A DNA stretch of 64,000 nucleotides from UBA6623 sp965248235 (GCA_965248235.1 CBDFIU010000005.1:1302001-1366000), one strand, 5' to 3'; positions 51,659 to 60,445 are shown, counted from the stretch's first letter. Numbers and translations: made by a program. Notes: generated from the letters alone by a model not told the origin.

Positions 51659-51955
51659 ATGTCCGAACAAGAGCAGGAGAACCACCTCGCTAAGTTGGTT
51701 CTGGAAGAACGCAAGGCTCAAAAGAAACTGGCCTGCCTGACCTCGAAGGCACGGCAAACAGCGGACATTCTGCACGTGGTGATGGATGCTCTTAAGCAAC
51801 CCATTGGGATCGACTTCGGTCTTGTTCGCAAGCAGTACTTGGAAGTCACCGACACGGATATCGGCAGCCTGATTGCCGAGACGGAAAGCACCTTGGGCAA
51901 ACTCGCAGTACTTGATCGAGAGATCAAAGCGATCGAGCATCCCTCTCGGCCGTGA
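51659..51955 (+). CDS. Small coiled-coil protein of the phage cluster
   Basis: 98 residues, strongly helical and charged (EQENHLAKLVLEERKAQKKL, AETESTLGKLAVLDREIKAI). No signal peptide or known motif. It sits between the frameshifted membrane protein and a fragment duplicated from it. I do not recognise it. Confidence 0.5.
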   Translation: MSEQEQENHLAKLVLEERKAQKKLACLTSKARQTADILHVVMDALKQPIGIDFGLVRKQYLEVTDTDIGSLIAETESTLGKLAVLDREIKAIEHPSRP

Positions 51956-51970
51956 CTCCAACCTTCTGGG

Positions 51971-52051
51971 AGAGAGGGGATCACCGGGGAATTCCTGCGC
52001 TGGCGGGTCGTCAGGAGAGCGCTACAGGGACTGTTTTTCGGGGAATACTGA
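51971..52051 (+). pseudogene. Duplicated C-terminal fragment of the 50977-51596 gene
   Basis: Reads REGITGEFLRWRVVRRALQG then LFFGEY and a stop. The gene at 50977 ends GAGEFLRWQVARRALQHLAF. The DNA match is also high (GCGCTGGC, AGGAGAGCGCTACA). No start codon of its own is obvious. It is the tail of a second, lost copy, so the interval 51597-52051 arose by duplication and deletion. Confidence 0.6.
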
Positions 52052-52066
52052 GCCAGGAGGAATCGC

Positions 52067-52477
52067 ATGGCCAAGAGCAACGAAGAACGAGTCCGGTTCG
52101 CAAATGACGAGATCCTTGGGAAAGGCAACTTAGGTGTCGTGGATGAGATCTTTGCAACCGATTACGTTGTCCACGCAGGTGGCAAGGATTACAAAGGCCA
52201 CAAATTCGTAAGAGGATTCGTCGGACAGCTTCGTTCGGCGATTCCGGATCTCCGAGTCGTGGAGGTCGCGTTCCTGATCCAAGCAGGTGATACGATCTCT
52301 TGGCAGCGCACGTTAAGCGGTACGCATGAGGCAGAGATGATGGGTATTCCACCGACGGGGCAGAAGGTGGAATGGAGAGACATGCTGGTCACTCGTTTCG
52401 ACGGCGAGAAGATTGCTGAGGAGTGGGCGGTTTCGGAGCTAGCGGGGCAGTTATTCTCAAAATTCCCCTCGGCATGA
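52067..52477 (+). CDS. SnoaL-like (ester-cyclase) protein
   Basis: 136 residues with an NTF2/SnoaL-like fold: NDEILGKGNLGVVDEIFATD, VRGFVGQLRSAIPDLRVVEV and the family core WQRTLSGTHEAEMMGIPPTG. Family members are small cone-shaped barrels, with or without cyclase or isomerase activity. GCCAGGAGGAATCGC before the ATG at 52067 is a strong ribosome-binding site. It is not a typical phage gene and may be a passenger. Its stop overlaps the start of a 27-codon ORF. Confidence 0.85.
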   Translation: MAKSNEERVRFANDEILGKGNLGVVDEIFATDYVVHAGGKDYKGHKFVRGFVGQLRSAIPDLRVVEVAFLIQAGDTISWQRTLSGTHEAEMMGIPPTGQKVEWRDMLVTRFDGEKIAEEWAVSELAGQLFSKFPSA

Positions 52478-52557
52478 TCAGCGGCCGCACCTGGCACGAT
52501 CATCATTTCTATATGGGCGAGTTCGTGAAGATGCTCCGCGAGCAGGCGGCGAAGTAG
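52474..52557 (+). CDS. 27-codon ORF after the SnoaL-like gene
   Basis: ATG at 52474 overlaps the TGA of the SnoaL-like gene (ATGA). It encodes MISGRTWHDHHFYMGEFVKM and ends LREQAAK. The overlap suggests coupling, but the peptide may be just the C-terminal remnant of another gene. I do not recognise it. Confidence 0.3.
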   Translation: MISGRTWHDHHFYMGEFVKMLREQAAK

Positions 52558-52780
52558 CGGAGGCTTTCCGCCTGAGAGGGTCGGTGACGATATCCTGCTC
52601 AGGCCCCCCTCCATCTATCACGGACGGGGCGTATAGCCGTGAGATGAAGTGGATTTGTTCGAAGGCTTGGACCTGCTTCACGAGGAGTGGTTTGAGGCGG
52701 AACCGTTCGTACCCTGCTTTCAACGCATCATCGTATGCACTGAAGAAATCGATGACATCAGATTCATGTGAGTTCAGCAA
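52478..52780 (-). CDS. Uncertain ORF, possibly a gene fragment
   Basis: 100 codons. The first ~60 residues (DVIDFFSAYDDALKAGYERF, VKQVQAFEQIHFISRLYAP) look like real protein; the rest is Arg/Ser-rich and probably not coding. A stop codon lies just upstream in frame. It overlaps the end of the XRE fragment and the 27-codon ORF on the other strand. I cannot assign it. Confidence 0.25.
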   Translation of the reverse strand: MLNSHESDVIDFFSAYDDALKAGYERFRLKPLLVKQVQAFEQIHFISRLYAPSVIDGGGPEQDIVTDPLRRKASATSPPARGASSRTRPYRNDDRARCGR

Positions 52781-52949
52781 GGGCGTCCTGACTTAGCCCG
52801 CGCTGCTCGCGAAGGACCCGAATCTGACTTGCCAGAAATAGGTCTAGTGCTTCATCCGCATAGGCGTGTCGGTATTCTCGGTCCCGAAGGTTTTCGCGAA
52901 GACGTTCACGCAGACTCTGGCCCTCTCCCATGCTCATCGACGAAATCAA
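52764..52949 (-). pseudogene. Truncated XRE-type HTH regulator
   Basis: 61 residues. RENLRDREYRHAYADEALDL and SQIRVLREQRGLSQDALAEL match the N-terminus and first helices of XRE antitoxins/regulators. The protein stops right after the second HTH helix begins, where relatives have ~40-60 more residues, so the recognition helix is missing. It lies 27 bases downstream of the second hicA on the same strand. Probably a broken third component of that locus. Confidence 0.55.
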
Positions 52950-52976
52950 ATAGTGCCCACACAGGCGGGGGGATAT

Positions 52977-53204
52977 CTAAATGCTCCTCTTGTCAAGCCG
53001 CTCAAGGATATCTTTCCGACTCAGGCCGAGCGTCTTGGCTATGTTCAACACGATGCCTTCCTTCAGATCCTTCTTCCTGGGGATTACGACGGGGCGGATT
53101 AACCCCGGCTTGGTCATGATGTAGTGGGAGCCACGTTGACGGTCGAGACGACAGCCCTCGTCCTCGCAAATCCTGACGAGTTCCTTCCAGCTAACAGCGC
53201 GCAC
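52977..53204 (-). CDS. hicA: HicA-family toxin, pair 2
   Basis: 75 residues with the HicA core: WKELVRICEDEGCRLDRQRG, SHYIMTKPG with the catalytic-type His, then PVVIPRKKDLKEGIVLNIAK and TLGLSRKDILERL. Start is GTG at 53204, overlapping the antitoxin stop by 14 bases. Sequence similarity to the HicA at 43508 is low, so the two pairs were acquired separately. Confidence 0.85.
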   Translation of the reverse strand: MRAVSWKELVRICEDEGCRLDRQRGSHYIMTKPGLIRPVVIPRKKDLKEGIVLNIAKTLGLSRKDILERLDKRSI

Positions 53205-53637
53205 GAGCGACGTCCCCTAGCTGCTGAGCGGCTATGTAAGCGGGAATGATGCCTTCAATGTAGTCATACCCTTTGCCATGGCCGAGAGAAACCGAAACTC
53301 CCTGCTGCTGGGTCGGTTTTGCCTGTTTGGGCTGAGAAACGGGCTGCTTTATGACGTTTACGAAATCGACGCCCGGGTCTTGGTGAGGTGGTACCTCCGT
53401 AAAGCCTCGTTCCTTCAGTGCCGCATCGAGCACGCCACGGTCGATGCATGACTCAAACCACAGCTCAACTGCCTCCCTGAGCGATTCCAGGGCCCGTTTT
53501 TTGGTGGAAGCCTGGGTCATCACATCAATCGCTGGACACCAGACTAGCCATTGCCGCCCATCTCTGCGGAACCAAGCCTGGAGTTTGACGCTGTAGCCGA
53601 TAATTTCGTCTCTCATACGCTCCTTCATGGTACTCAT
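53191..53637 (-). CDS. hicB: HicB-family antitoxin, pair 2
   Basis: 148 residues. The HicB core is SVKLQAWFRRDGRQWLVWCP then AIDVMTQASTKKRALESLRE AVELWF in two parts. A Gln/Pro linker (KQPVSQPKQAKPTQQQGVSV) and a tail with no clear DNA-binding motif follow. It precedes and overlaps the toxin gene. The gap to the next gene is 23 bases. Confidence 0.8.
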   Translation of the reverse strand: MSTMKERMRDEIIGYSVKLQAWFRRDGRQWLVWCPAIDVMTQASTKKRALESLREAVELWFESCIDRGVLDAALKERGFTEVPPHQDPGVDFVNVIKQPVSQPKQAKPTQQQGVSVSLGHGKGYDYIEGIIPAYIAAQQLGDVARARC

Positions 53638-53660
53638 CTGGTGATTCTCCAGTAAAGCCC

Positions 53661-54647
53661 CTACTCGAAATCCACCATCGATTCAGCCCCAAACTTGCGG
53701 CAGCTGGTCCACTCGATGTACTCAATCTCAAACTTCTTGGGGTAGCGCAAGACCCAGCGCGACCGCACGGGCAGCAGATGGGGCTTCCCGCCGATCAGCA
53801 CGTAGCCGTAGTCGATGCTGTGAGAGGCTTGCTGGAAGGGATAACCGGGCGGGATGCCCAGCATCTCGCGGGCGTCGTGGCGCAGCACGTGGCCCGTCGC
53901 CTTGTCGATCGAGACCAGGCCTCTGAAGCCGACGTTAATCGGCCGTTTGTTGCGGCTCCTCAAGAAGAAGTGGAAACCGTAGCGGCGGTTCACGACCTCC
54001 ATGCGGAAGACGGCCACTTCGCGCCCGCCGATGACGCCGTCGCCGGAGCGCGTGAACACGGCCCCAGACTCGGGCCGGAACAAAGCGAAAAGCAAACTTC
54101 CGAAGCCGCCGGCACTGGCGATCTCCCTGAAGTTCTTCTTCGAACGGCGGCCGTTCATTGTCACGTTGCGATAAGACTCGCGCCTGTCGACGAACTGGAC
54201 CTCGGCGGCCGCCTCACGGTTTGGCCGCCAGCGGGACCTGGTGCCATCCTTCGACCACCCGCTGCGTTCGGTTTTGGTGCAGACGAAGTTGGGGAGGTTT
54301 TCGGTGTAGGCCAGCGCGACACGGCGGGCGCGCTCGATCAGGTTGGCATCTGTCTCGGCGGGGGTGAGAGTGGACGGTGCGGGAACGGCGGGCCCGATCA
54401 GGCTGGAATCTTTCTCGGCGGGAATAACCGGGGCGGACTCGGACGCCTTTGGGTCCGATTCAGGTTCGGGATTCGGTTCAGGAAGCCGGGACAGGATCTT
54501 CGCCAGTTCCTCACGGACGATCTCGCGGACTCGCCGCTCGTCCATCGCGTCTCCCCGGTGGGACGCATCGACCGCCGCGCTGAAGTCTTGCGCTAGACCG
54601 GCTACGGCAACGGCCACGCCAACAACAACCAGCCGGAGAGCGGTCAT
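53661..54647 (-). CDS. Acidobacteria-type secreted protein of unknown function
   Basis: 328 residues. A signal peptide (LRLVVVGVAVAVAGLAQ) precedes a low-complexity Pro/Glu linker (about 55-95) and a domain beginning ARRVALAYTENLPNFVCTKT, which I know from many Acidobacteriota secreted proteins. VFTRSGDGVIGGREVAVFRM and VSIDKATGHVLRHDA suggest an outer-membrane lipoprotein-sorting-like beta fold. The ATG at 54647 has GGAGG 9-13 bases upstream, which fixes the start over 54671. It is a host-type gene inside the phage cluster, on the opposite strand to the virion genes around it. Confidence 0.75.
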   Translation of the reverse strand: MTALRLVVVGVAVAVAGLAQDFSAAVDASHRGDAMDERRVREIVREELAKILSRLPEPNPEPESDPKASESAPVIPAEKDSSLIGPAVPAPSTLTPAETDANLIERARRVALAYTENLPNFVCTKTERSGWSKDGTRSRWRPNREAAAEVQFVDRRESYRNVTMNGRRSKKNFREIASAGGFGSLLFALFRPESGAVFTRSGDGVIGGREVAVFRMEVVNRRYGFHFFLRSRNKRPINVGFRGLVSIDKATGHVLRHDAREMLGIPPGYPFQQASHSIDYGYVLIGGKPHLLPVRSRWVLRYPKKFEIEYIEWTSCRKFGAESMVDFE

Positions 54648-54852
54648 GAGAAGGACCTCCATCCACAGCATACACCCCTGTTGACGCTCTCTCGCCCCCA
54701 GCCGTTACCCGGCACAAGTTTTTGAGCACTTTGTTCGTGTTTCTCTGGCGCCGGAAAGGTGCCGGTTGTACAATGAAGTCTGGAACATAAATGGCTTGTT
54801 TTGTTTTTGTTGCCAGACAAGGCTTAACTTGCTTCTTTAGCTTTCGAGAGGC

Positions 54853-55669
54853 GTGACGCCTGGGAGGTGTGCTTTCTTCAAACGGATATTCAAGGGTATC
54901 GGTAGATTATTCAAGAAGACCGCCAAGGCCTTGAAGAAGGTCTGGCCGATCGCGCTGGCGGCGACCGCCATCTTCTTCACCGCGGGAGCGGCGCTAGCGC
55001 CTGCCGGATCCTGGTTGAGCGGCATGGGCTGGGGGAAAGTTGCGTCTACCCTTGTCACCAAGGTCGGCATCAAGGGCACGCTCGGCAAGGTACTTACGGG
55101 CTCGATAGCCGGTTCGGGCTGGGGAGCGGCAATCGGGGGCGGCATCTCGGCGGCGACGGGAGGCAGCTTCACCGAAGGCGCCCGTAGCGGCGCGCTGAGC
55201 GGCGCTATCACGGGCGGCCTCGCGGGTGCCGCTGGCTGGACGCCTGGCGGAGCAGAATCTCAGAGCGGAGGAGTATCCTCCGCCGGTGCTGGGGCCGAGG
55301 CTGTTGGCGAGGCTGCTATCAGTCAAGACGCAACACCCACTGGAGGCGGCAACCCCAACTCCCTCATCGACTTCCTGAAGAACCCCGTCGTTGCGGGCAA
55401 CCTGATATCGGGAGTGGGCAAGGGCATTGGCACGGCTGCCGCCGCGAGAACCCAGGCCGATATGGCCACGGCGGAGCGGCAGGCGTTTGATGACCGTCTG
55501 GCCCAGCTCAGCGACAACTACCGCGTGAGCCGCGAGGCGCTGGGCCTGCCGCCTCTTGAGCAGCAGGTGGCCACTCCATCGTTGGCCGAGACAGCGGTGC
55601 CGGACGTGGCGGCGACGGGCGCGGCAATACCCCAACTCGCTGGTGGCGCGCGGATTGGGAGTAGGGTAA
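54853..55669 (+). pseudogene. Podovirus-like glycine-rich virion protein, frameshifted near its end
   Basis: Starts at GTG 54853 with GAGAGG upstream. A basic amphipathic N-terminus (FFKRIFKGIGRLFKKTAKAL) precedes hydrophobic Gly/Ala-rich stretches (AAIGGGISAATGGSFTEGAR), as in podovirus ejection or internal virion proteins. The frame in which the gene should stop (GLGVG then TAA at 55667-55669) is one base off, so one extra base lies near 55630. With it removed the protein has 271 residues and its stop abuts the next ATG at 55670. Read straight through, the frame runs on to 56334, but the middle of that translation is not protein-like. Confidence 0.55.
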
Positions 55670-56334
55670 ATGCCGGTCCATCAAGGCAACGGAGGATCGC
55701 TGCTGGCAGCTGCCGGAGTGCGGCCGGGGATGAGTCCGCCAGCGCAGGGAGCGCCCGCGGCAGGTCCGCCAGGCCGGCCCGCAATGCCCACTCCCGGAGC
55801 GCAGCAGCCCACCGCTGGAGCCGATGTCGACGAGCGCCAGCTGGCGCGCTTCTCCGACATGGCCTACCAGCTGATCTACGGCGGCAAGACGCTGCACAAC
55901 AGCAAGGCGGGCCGCAGCAGGCCCAGGGTCCGGGAGGTCCTGTCGACGCGCTGGCGCACACCGCCGCCGCGGTCGGATCGCGGGTGGCCGAGGCGGGAGG
56001 GGCCAAGGACGGAGCGGTGGTGTTCATGGGCACGATGGACGTGCTGGGCGAGTTGGCGTCGGTGGCCGCGGCAGCGGGCCTCTACGACTATTCGCAGGAG
56101 GAAATCGACTCCGCCGCGCCGAGAGCGGCCGAGCTGCTCTATGGCAAGACGGCGAAGCTCGGCATCTGGAACCAGCAGGAGATCGAGCAGGAGTTCGCGG
56201 GCCTGCTCGAAGCCAACGCCGACGGCTCGCTGGAGCGGAACCTGGCCGAGGTTGCCGCTGTTGCGGGGCAGCAGGGGCAGCCGGGGCAAGGCGCGGCGCC
56301 GATGCCGCCGGCCGGGAGAGGGATTGTATCGTGA
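55670..56334 (+). pseudogene. Phage virion-cluster protein, frameshifted
   Basis: ATG at 55670 directly follows a TAA. The Pro/Gly-rich start leads to DERQLARFSDMAYQLIYGGK. Near 55909-55911 (GGCGGGCC) one G is missing; restoring it continues as GPQQAQGPGGPVDALAHTAA, DGAVVFMGTMDVLGELASVA and LLYGKTAKLGIWNQQEIEQE to the TGA at 56332-56334, 221 residues in all. The helical C-terminal domain has no name I know, but it recalls proteins between the ejection proteins of podovirus-like prophages. It is coupled to the next gene by GTGA. Confidence 0.55.
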
Positions 56335-56633
56335 GCCTGCTTGCATACGCCTTCGGCGGCGCCCTCGAGGGGGCGGGCAAGGGCTTGGCCAAGGTCGGCG
56401 AGCACCGCCGGCGCATGGAGGGCGAGCGGCTGCGGGAGGAGTTTTGGAAGAACCAGAACCAGTTTAACCGCGCAGCACAGAACACCCGCAATCAGGCCGG
56501 CATCGACGCTCAGAACACCCGCAATCAGGCCGGCATCGACGCTCAGAACGCCCGCAATCAGGACGGCATCGACGCTCAGAACGCCCGCAATCAGGCCGGC
56601 ATCGACGCTCAGAACGCCCGCAATCAGGCGGGT
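56331..56633 (+). pseudogene. Phage protein with 11-residue repeats, 3' end cut off
   Basis: Starts at GTG 56331 (GTGA overlap). MSLLAYAFGGALEGAGKGLA and a charged helix lead into tandem AQNTRNQAGID repeats. After base ~56633 the frame runs on to 56690, but only as antisense of the convergent tail gene (GPAPLTPYMFSRWAW). The true 3' end is therefore missing, and 56633 is a junction. Repeats of this kind occur in long helical virion proteins. Confidence 0.5.
56478..56633 (+). repeat. 33-bp tandem repeats, 4.7 copies, encoding AQNxRNQxGID
   Basis: Units begin with CAGAAC at 56478, 56511, 56544, 56577 and 56610 (last one partial) and differ by only a few bases. They are in frame and encode 11 residues each. 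Near-identity means they are recent, and an assembler could have collapsed or mis-joined them. The array ends exactly at the strand-switch junction. Confidence 0.9.
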
Positions 56634-57109
56634 CCGGCGCCGCTAACGCCGTACATGTTCTCCCGCTGGGCCTGGCCGAAGAAGTTGTAGTTGAGGAAGC
56701 GGAAGCGCGCCCCGTCCGGCGCTCTCAACACCGCGTCCAGCCGTACGTCCTGCCAGCCTCCAGGCGATGACTCATGCATGTGAACCGTGCCGTCCTCGCC
56801 GCGCCGGAAGGCGTAGGTCCTCCAGCGGTAGCGCCACACGCCGAGGATCTCGCCGCTGCCGGGCACTTCCTGAATTTGCCGGCGGCGGCTTTCCGATTCC
56901 GCTTTCTGCTGTTGCTCGGGGATGGCGGCGACATCGGAGGGCGAAGGCCGCCCGTCGAAGCGCTCGTAACCGTCGATCCGGCGGTAGCCTTCCCGGCGCG
57001 CCTCGTAGTTGAGGCAGCCGATCAGGCTCCCGGGGGTACGCGAGCGGGCGATCGCGGGCGTGGTCAGGTCCAGCCCGCCGCCCAGCCGCCAGGAAGCGGT
57101 CCGCATCAT
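56624..57109 (-). pseudogene. Phage tail-type protein, C-terminus cut off
   Basis: 162 codons. SWRLGGGLDLTTPAIARSRT, PGSLIGCLNYEARREGYRRI and DGYERFDGRPSPSD are characteristic of a large tail or structural protein of podovirus-like prophages. WRYRWRTYAFRRGEDGTVHM and FRFLNYNFFGQAQRENMYGV follow. Relatives continue for several hundred residues, but here the sequence stops where it meets the repeat array. The ATG at 57109 overlaps the stop of the gene upstream (ATGA). Confidence 0.6.
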
Positions 57110-57456
57110 CAGGCCATGGCCTCCGCGATGGTGACGTCCGGCAGGTAGAGGCGTTCGAGACTCAGCAGCATGGGCATGTGTTCGGTGGCGGCGAAGCGGT
57201 ACGCCGAGCCGGCCTCGTCATTGCCGTGGAGCAGCATCGCCGCCCGCCACTTGATGATGGGGTGGTATGCCTCGGGCAGGCCCTGGGGCACGTCGTCTTC
57301 CTTCTCGAGCAGCTGCACTTCGGATTGGCACTCGCCGCCGAAGTGGTAGGCGCCCCGCGGCACCGGATGGAGGACGAGATCGAGGTCCGGGGCGATGGCG
57401 AAAGCGACAGGACGGCTCGGATCCCTGATGGGACCGCAGATCCACCACCATCTCAT
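57109..57456 (-). pseudogene. Phage head-tail connector-type protein, N-terminus cut off
   Basis: The reliable part begins about base 57430 (RPVAFAIAPDLDLVLHPVPR) and runs through GLPEAYHPIIKWRAAMLLHG to TGA 57109-57111. It resembles the C-terminal half of a small podovirus connector or tail-tube protein that precedes the large tail gene. The first ~10 codons are Ser/Thr-kinase DNA read out of frame. The 5' half is therefore missing and 57430-57440 is a junction. Confidence 0.5.
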
Positions 57457-58211
57457 CGATATGCTGATAGCGGTCTTCTCGGTCCTTCGTCATGGCCTTG
57501 CCGACGATGCGCTCCAACTCCATCGGCAGTCCCGCCCGTAAGGCCGTAACGGGCTCCGGCTCTTCATTGCCGATCGCGTAGAGAACCGCCTCCAGCCGCT
57601 CCCGCTCGAAGGGCAGGGCGCCGGTCACCATCTCGTAGATAACGACTCCCAGGGACCAAATGTCCGTGCGCCGATCCTTGCTCGGGGGACATGTAGGCGG
57701 GGGTGCCCAGGATTGTCGCCGTCTTCGTCAACTGCGACCGCTCCGCCAACTGCGCCAGCCCGAAATCCATGACCTTCACTTGGTCTTGCGGCGTAACGAT
57801 CAAATTGGAACTCTTGACGTCTCGATGGACGATTCCTTTCTCGTGAGCGACCTGCAAACCCTGTGCTGTCTGCACGCCAATGTCGATGGCTTCGTCGAGT
57901 TTCAGTGGCCGAGCCTTAACCTTCGCCTTGACGCTCTCACCCTCGACTAGCTCCATGGCGATGAATGGTGAGCCGTCCGCCTCGTCGATTTCGTGAATCA
58001 CGCAAATGTTGGGGTGGTTGAGTGACGCGGCGGCGCGCGCTTCCCGCAGGAAACGGGCTTTGTGCTCTTCATCTTCGAGGGTATCGGAACGAAGGAATTT
58101 CAACGCGACGTGGCGCTGGAGCTTGGTGTCCTCGGCCTTGTAGACAACCCCCATCCCGCCTTCACCGAGCTTGGCGGTGATCTTGTAGTGGGAGATGGTC
58201 CGGCCGATCAA
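57435..58211 (-). pseudogene. Ser/Thr protein kinase, internal deletion and lost C-terminus
   Basis: Hanks-type kinase starting IGRTISHYKITAKLGEGGMG. VALKFL, IVHRDVKSSN, VMDFGLAQ and TPAYMSPEQ are all present. After SPEQ (about 57683) the frame shifts: the sequence resumes as DRRTDIWSLGVVIYEMVTGA in another frame, lacking several residues usual here, so a small deletion is likely. The kinase continues to YQHIDEMVVDLR at about 57437 and then turns into phage DNA. The C-terminal sensor part (TolB-type in the similar gene at 60592-62999) is gone. It is divergent from the GH51-like gene. Confidence 0.75.
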
Positions 58212-58324
58212 GATGGGGACATTGTACCGCGCCGGGATTACTGTCGGTTACAATCGTATTCGTTCAGTTTGAATGATGAATCCGCGGCTCAGGTGCCATG
58301 CAGCTTGATTGCTTATGTCTCACA

Positions 58325-58353
58325 TTGGAATGAGATTGCGCGTAAGCTATGCT
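58325..58353 (+). promoter_or_regulatory. Candidate sigma-70-type promoter for the GH51-like gene
   Basis: TTGGAA (58325-58330), a 17-base spacer and TATGCT (58348-58353), 80 bases before the ATG at 58434. GGAGAGG at 58419-58425 is a good ribosome-binding site. The match to the -35/-10 consensus is fair (4/6 and 4/6). Confidence 0.4.
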
Positions 58354-58433
58354 CTAGTCGATGTCCGCCACGCGCCGCCGCTGCCTCGGCCGAGTGGACG
58401 AGTGAGAAACAGTTCACGGAGAGGTTCCCAGTA

Positions 58434-60445
58434 ATGCGCAAAGCTCAAGTCTTCCTTCTACTCCTCGGTTCCACGGTATCGCTGTTTGGGCAAGCCAACA
58501 CGGGTGAAGCGACCATCCATGTGGATGCCTCGCAAAAGGCGTCCTACACGATCCCGCGGACAATTTTCGGCACCTTCCACGAACCGATTCGGAGCTCGAA
58601 TTACGGAGGGTTGTGGCTCAAATCCTGACCAACCCGAGCTTGGAGGAAAACCTCTGGAGCGTTCGCAATGTCGAGACGATGGTGCGCGAGAGACCCGAAC
58701 TGCGGCGGAGTTCGCATATCGGGCTGCCCCTCCCATGGGAATCGCTTCACCCGAAACAGGGCTGGCGCTTCGAACCGCGCTGGGCCGATGCCGCCAACTC
58801 GTTCCGTTCGCTGATGGTGATGGCCTTGCCGGGGACCGAAACCGGAGTCCGACAGGCCGTCTACCTGCCGGTTCAACGCGTGCGGCGTTACACCGGCTCC
58901 GTCTACGTCAAGCCGGCGGCCGGGCCGGTCGAGGTAGCGGTGTCGATCCGTCGGAGGAACAAGCCCGACGAGGTGTTCGCCAAGGCCGTTTTCACCGCCG
59001 GGGGCGAGGGGTGGACGAAACACGAATTTCAACTGGAGTTGCCCGAGGGTAAGTTGTCACACAACGAGCCCGCGGATTTCGTCATTGCCCTCGCCGACGA
59101 CTCTCGCGCCCTCATCGATCAGGCTATGCTCTACCCGGCCGACCATATCGAGGGCTTCGACCCGGAGATGGTGCGGCTGTCCCGCGCGTTGAAAACGCCG
59201 CTACTGCGCTACGGCGGCAATTACACGTCGGGCTACCACTGGCGGGACGGCACCGGCCCGATGGACAAGCGCGTCAGCATGATCAACCAGGCCTGGGGCA
59301 TCCCCGAGTACAACCACTTCGGCACCGACGAGTTCCTACGCTTCTGCGAACTCATCGATGCCGAGCCGCAGATTTGCCTCAACCTCGGCAGCGGCACTCC
59401 GCGGGAAGCCGCGGATTGGGTCAAGTACGTGAACTCCAAGTGGGGCGACAGAGGCGGCGGATTGTTATGGGAACTTGGCAACGAGTTATGGGGTGACTGG
59501 CAGATCGGGCGCCCGACCCTGGAGCAAGTTGCCGGCAGGACCAAGGCATTCAGCGACGCGATCCTAAAGGTGGACCCGCGGGCGCGCCTGATCGCCACCG
59601 GGCAAGACCCTGACCGACACAAAGAGTGGAACGCCGCCCTGCTGACCCTCGCTCCGCAACCCTTTTCCTACATCGCGACGCATTTCGTGGTGGGTGACCG
59701 CGTGGTCAAGAAGAACCCCTCCGCGGACTTCCGCATTCGAGCGCGATTAGCGCTGCCGGTGGCACTGGAACGCCTTCTTCGATCCATGAACGAGCAAATC
59801 GCCGCGCACCCGGGGGCGCGGGACAAGGTAAAGCTTGCCTTTACCGAGTGGCTGTTCGCCGGCGAGTCGGAGCGCGTACCGCACTTCGACAATATGGGGG
59901 GAGCCCTGTGCGCCGCCGGCTTCCTGAATACGCTGATGCGGGTCGCCGATTTCACTCCCATTTCCGATATGACCGGCCTGGTCGAATTCGGAGGAATGCT
60001 CAAGAGACGGTCCACCGTCTACGCGGTCCCGGCTTATTGGGCCTTCCGGATGTATTCGAACTCGGACATCAACCGACTCGTGGAAACCCGCGCCCAAGTT
60101 GAGAGCTACGACGTGCGCGAGGGGAACAGCCGCATTCCCGAGATCCTTGATGTGCCCTACCTCGATGTCGTTTCGGCGTTGAACGAAGCCGGCGACAAAC
60201 TGACGCTGTTCTGCGTCAACCGCAAGACGAGCGGCGCGATCCGCGCCAAGCTGCGGATCTCCGGTTTTCGGCCGGCGAGCGCCACGGCGGCCGAACTGCG
60301 CGCCGGCAGTGTCTTCGCCCAAAACAACGAATGGCGCCCGAACGCCATTCGCCCGAAAACCATCGAGATCGAGACGGCGGGTGAAAGTCTCGATTATGTA
60401 TTCCCGCCGGCAAGCGTCACGGTTCTGACCCTACACGGCCGGTGA
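58434..60445 (+). pseudogene. GH51-like alpha-L-arabinofuranosidase-type glycosidase, frameshifted
   Basis: A secreted glycoside hydrolase (signal peptide VFLLLLGSTVSLFGQ). It begins TIPRTIFGTFHEPIRSSNYG; then one G is missing at 58615-58616 (TTGTGGCTC). With it restored the frame continues as AQILTNPSLEENLW to 60445, 670 residues. The clan GH-A acid/base is in LLWELGNELWGDW and the nucleophile Glu in LAFTEWLFAG. A carbohydrate-binding-like beta domain (about residues 130-200) sits before the barrel. GH51 enzymes remove arabinose from plant polymers. The family assignment is from motif order and could also be a neighbouring GH-A family. Confidence 0.78.

Noticed and set aside
54853..56334. 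One continuous 493-codon gene
   Set aside because: Residues ~275-360 are Arg/Ser/Ala-rich and not protein-like, while another frame over the same bases is. A TAA directly followed by ATG in that frame marks two genes, and two opposite indels keep the long frame open by chance.
56478..56633. CRISPR array
   Set aside because: 33-bp units are contiguous with no spacers, stay in frame and encode an 11-residue peptide repeat.
45500..57440. Clean attL/attR pair bounding the prophage
   Set aside because: I compared the sequence next to the integrase with the junction at ~57435 and found no shared core; the two edges interrupt different genes.
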